The translations under genes and the position numbers were made by a program. The notes beneath the pieces are model-generated. The model was not told the origin of the DNA and did not search any database. It was given only the letters and a program-made list of their open reading frames with translations. DNA of 64,000 nucleotides from Brachybacterium sp. SGAir0954. GTDB taxonomy: Bacteria; Actinomycetota; Actinomycetes; Actinomycetales; Dermabacteraceae. The stretch spans positions 1,116,001 through 1,180,000 of the forward strand of contig NZ_CP027295.1 in assembly GCF_005490785.1 (NCBI RefSeq). The letters are read 5' to 3'. Shown here piece by piece: positions 61,802 to 64,000 of this stretch (its first letter is position 1; the number at the start of each line of letters is the position of its first letter).

Positions 61802-61846
61802 CGTCGGTCTCGTCCCCGTCGTCCTCGTCCCCGTCATCCCCGTCCC
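61802..61846. repeat. Three 15-bp repeats between xre and adh
   Basis: CGTCGGTCTCGTCCC, CGTCGTCCTCGTCCC and CGTCATCCCCGTCCC lie head to tail in the divergent spacer, upstream of both genes. They may alter promoter spacing if copy number varies. Confidence 0.65.
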
Positions 61847-61975
61847 TGGGGGGCTCTCGCAGTACACCTCTCGCCCCGGACTCCCGGGCGTCGGCCGGTG
61901 ACCGCACGCTGGTGAGGTCCCCGCCGGCAGAGTCCCGCCGACGGGTCCCGACTCCGACCTCACAGGAGATCCGCC

Positions 61976-63031
61976 ATGAAGGCCACCCTCATGTTCGGCG
62001 CGGGCGACGTCCGCGTCCAGGACGTCCCCGAGCCCACGATCCTCCGCCCCACCGACGCGATCGTGCGCACCGTCCGCACCTGCGTCTGCGGCTCGGACCT
62101 GCACCCCTATCACTCGATGGAGGCGCAGGAGCACGGCCAGTCGATGGGCCACGAGTCCCTCGCCGTCGTCGAGGAGATCGGCGCCGAGGTCACCTCGCTG
62201 CGCCCCGGCCAGCTCGTCGTCGCGCCCTTCTCCTTCTCCGACAACACCTGCGAGATCTGCCGCGACGGCTTCCAGACGGCCTGCCCCCACGGCGGCTTCT
62301 ACGCGACGCCGGAGACGAACGGACTGCAGGCGGAGTTCGCCCGCATCCCCCTCGCCGACGGCTCCCTCGTCCCCGTCCCCGAGGTGGATGCCGACACGGC
62401 CGACGAGTCCCTGCTCGCGTCCCTGCTGACCCTCTCCGACGTCTACCTCACCGGCTATCACGCCGCGTACGTGGCGAAGGTGCGCCCCGGCCAGACGGTC
62501 ACCGTCGTGGGCGACGGCGCCGTGGGCCTCTCCGCGGTGCTCGCCGCGAAGCAGCTCGGCGCGGAGCGGATCATCCTCATGGGCCGCCACACCGCCCGCA
62601 CCGACCTGGGTCGCGAGTTCGGCGCGACCGACGTCGTCTCCGCGCGCGGCGAGGAGGGCGTCGCGGAGGTCCTCGAGCTCACCGGCGGCCTCGGCAGCGA
62701 GGCGGTCCTCGAGGCCGTGGGCCACATGCCCGCCTACGAGCAGTCCTACGGCGTGGTGCGCGCGGGCGGCGTCATCTCCCGCGTGGGCGTGCCCCAGTAC
62801 GAGGAGGCGCCGGTGGGCTTCGGCTCCCTGTTCGGGAAGAACGCGCGCCTCGCCGGCGGCCCCGCTCCCGTGCGCGCCTATCAGGAGGAGGCGATCGGCC
62901 AGGTGCTGCGCGGCGAGATCGAGCCCGGCAAGGTGTTCGACCGCACCGTGGGCCTGGACGGCGTGCCCGCGGGCTACGCCGCGATGGACGCCCGCGAGGT
63001 GCTCAAGGTAATGGTGGACCCGCGCCTCTGA
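61976..63031 (+). CDS. Zinc-dependent alcohol dehydrogenase (MDR family)
   Basis: 351 residues. The catalytic zinc site CVCGSDLH and GHES, and the Rossmann motif VVGDGAVGLSAVLAAKQLGA, are intact. The structural-zinc loop is DNTCEICRDGFQTAC, with only three of the four usual Cys; an Asp occupies the first position. Substrate unknown, perhaps an alcohol or polyol. AGGAGA precedes the ATG. Divergent from the XRE regulator. Confidence 0.88.
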   Translation: MKATLMFGAGDVRVQDVPEPTILRPTDAIVRTVRTCVCGSDLHPYHSMEAQEHGQSMGHESLAVVEEIGAEVTSLRPGQLVVAPFSFSDNTCEICRDGFQTACPHGGFYATPETNGLQAEFARIPLADGSLVPVPEVDADTADESLLASLLTLSDVYLTGYHAAYVAKVRPGQTVTVVGDGAVGLSAVLAAKQLGAERIILMGRHTARTDLGREFGATDVVSARGEEGVAEVLELTGGLGSEAVLEAVGHMPAYEQSYGVVRAGGVISRVGVPQYEEAPVGFGSLFGKNARLAGGPAPVRAYQEEAIGQVLRGEIEPGKVFDRTVGLDGVPAGYAAMDAREVLKVMVDPRL

Positions 63032-63044
63032 GCCTCGTCGCCCT

Positions 63045-63084
63045 CCCGCCCGTCCGTCCCCCGCGAGGGGGACGGACAGGCGGG
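63045..63084 (+). terminator. Terminator after the ADH gene
   Basis: CCCGCC plus GTCCGTCCCCC pair with GGGGGACGGAC plus GGCGGG around a 4-nt loop. Confidence 0.7.
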
Positions 63085-63093
63085 CGCGCCGAC

Positions 63094-63099
63094 TAGGCT
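63094..63099 (+). promoter_or_regulatory. Leaderless -10 of the terminal methyltransferase
   Basis: TAGGCT, 7 nt before GTG 63107; same hexamer and spacing as at sbcD. Confidence 0.5.
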
Positions 63100-63106
63100 C
63101 CCCCGC

Positions 63107-63919
63107 GTGAGCACCGACGACCCCCAGCACCCGCCGGTCCCGCCCGTGTCCCGCCGCTCTCAGCCGCGGTTCCGCTCCCGGGAACGGCGCGCCGAGCTCG
63201 CCGAGGCCTTCACCCGCACCGGCGCGGACTACGACCGGCTGCGCCCGGCCTATCCCGAGGCGGCGCTCGACGCGATCCTCGCCGCCCTTCCCGCCGCCGT
63301 CGAGCGCCGGACCGCGGTGGACCTCGGCGCGGGGACCGGCAAGCTCTCCGCCGCCCTCGCCGCCCGCGGCCTCGTCGTCACCGCGGTGGACCCCGCCGCC
63401 TCGATGCTCGACGCGCTCCGGGACCCGGGAGTCGAGCGCGTGGTGGGGACCGCGGAGGCGACGGGCCTGCCGGATGCCTGCGCCGATCTCGTGACGGCCG
63501 CCCAGGCCTGGCACTGGTTCGAGGCGGACGCCGCGAGCGCGGAGGTGCTCCGCCTGCTGCGCCCCGGCGGGGTGCTCGCACTGCTGTGGAACACCCTGGA
63601 CGTGCAGATCCCCTGGGTGCACCGCTACTCGCGGATCATGCACGCGGGGGACGTGCAGCGCGACGACTTCGCCCCGCCCGTGGCCGGCGGGCTCGCCCTC
63701 GCCGAGCGGGTCGTCGTGCGGTGGGAGGACCCGATGGCAACGCCGGACCTCGTGGATCTCGCCCGCACCCGCAGCTACGTCATCACCGCGGAGGAGGAGC
63801 GGCGGGAGAAGGTGCTCGCGAACCTCGACTGGTACGTGCACGAGCACCTGGGCCATGAGCGGGGGAGCACCGTCGGCCTGCCCTATCGCACCGATCTCTT
63901 CCTCTACCGCGCGGCCTGA
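63107..63919 (+). CDS. Class I SAM-dependent methyltransferase
   Basis: 270 residues. Motif I VDLGAGTGKLSAALA, VTAVDPAASMLDALRD and AQAWHWFEADAASAEVLRLLRPGG fit the Methyltransf_11 type (UbiE/Coq5-like); the AQAWHWF segment is typical of a broad uncharacterised group. TAGGCT (63094-63099) ends 7 nt before GTG 63107, so it is leaderless. After its stop the last 81 bp hold at most the C-terminal end of a minus-strand gene (a TGA at 63962-63964), too short to name. Confidence 0.85.
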   Translation: MSTDDPQHPPVPPVSRRSQPRFRSRERRAELAEAFTRTGADYDRLRPAYPEAALDAILAALPAAVERRTAVDLGAGTGKLSAALAARGLVVTAVDPAASMLDALRDPGVERVVGTAEATGLPDACADLVTAAQAWHWFEADAASAEVLRLLRPGGVLALLWNTLDVQIPWVHRYSRIMHAGDVQRDDFAPPVAGGLALAERVVVRWEDPMATPDLVDLARTRSYVITAEEERREKVLANLDWYVHEHLGHERGSTVGLPYRTDLFLYRAA

Positions 63920-64000
63920 GCCCCGGCCCGCGCCGTCCCCCTGCGCACCGGCATCCGCCGATCAGGGGCACGGGACGTCCGCGCGCAGAAGTCCTCGATA

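Noticed and set aside
63920-64000. C-terminal end of a further minus-strand gene at the right edge
   Set aside because: Only about a dozen codons before a TGA at 63962-63964 are visible and no motif can be judged.

Overview
The window comes from a high-GC actinobacterium. Codon third positions are overwhelmingly G/C, genes are tightly packed with many ATGA/GTGA stop-start overlaps, and many genes appear to start without a leader. The gene set (MoxR-DUF58-TgpA operon, an FMN-riboswitch rib operon, SbcCD, VanZ, DUF202, DUF456, secreted nucleases) fits a Micrococcales-type soil, skin or food-surface organism. Brachybacterium or a related Dermabacteraceae is my best guess, but I infer this from gene content and no marker gene proves it. 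I saw no rRNA, tRNA, CRISPR array, insertion sequence or prophage, so this looks like ordinary chromosome with a few accessory patches.

Layout. 1-4.1 kb: surface-glycan patch (partial GH79-like hydrolase, a two-domain glycosyltransferase, a DUF6270 protein). 4.1-6.5 kb: two divergent short-chain dehydrogenases and a FadR-type regulator. 6.5-11.3 kb: a receiver-only response regulator, a large membrane GT2 glycosyltransferase, a DJ-1/PfpI protein and an orphan sensor kinase. 11.4-20 kb: patatin lipase, polysaccharide deacetylase, MMPL transporter, SDR/DUF2867 protein, MarR regulator and a Ser/Thr/Pro-rich surface protein. 20-25 kb: moxR-DUF58-tgpA operon. 25-26.6 kb: WYL regulator divergent from a VOC protein. 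26.7-32.7 kb: a self-contained sulfatase locus. A GPH transporter, LacI regulator and sulfatase form one operon. Divergently there lies the formylglycine-generating enzyme that would mature the sulfatase, coupled to two DUF202 membrane proteins. Two LacI-like palindromes lie 21 bp apart between the two operons. 32.8-36.8 kb: FMN riboswitch and ribD-ribE-ribBA-ribH, closed by a strong terminator. 36.8-38.2 kb: type II NADH dehydrogenase. 38.6-44.0 kb: secreted 5'-nucleotidase with SLH repeats and a secreted ExeM/NucH-type nuclease, together an extracellular nucleic-acid scavenging pair. 44.1-50.6 kb: APC permease, ArsR/AHSA1 pair, methyltransferase, membrane protein, disulfide oxidoreductase and HAD phosphatase. 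50.7-54.9 kb: sbcD-sbcC. 54.9-55.5 kb: decayed lrp/azlD remnants around a 9-bp repeat. 55.5-64 kb: VanZ, FabH, DUF456, LysR with two aldo-keto reductases, an XRE/MmyB regulator divergent from a zinc alcohol dehydrogenase, and a methyltransferase.

Two regulatory patterns run through the window. First, at least a dozen genes have a TANNNT-type -10 box only 6-7 nt before the start codon, implying leaderless transcripts. Second, regulator genes are repeatedly paired with a divergent or adjacent target (WYL/VOC, LacI/sulfatase/FGE, ArsR/AHSA1, LysR/AKR, XRE/ADH), and in several cases a visible inverted repeat lies in the shared region.

All functional names are from reading the translated sequence; no database search was possible.
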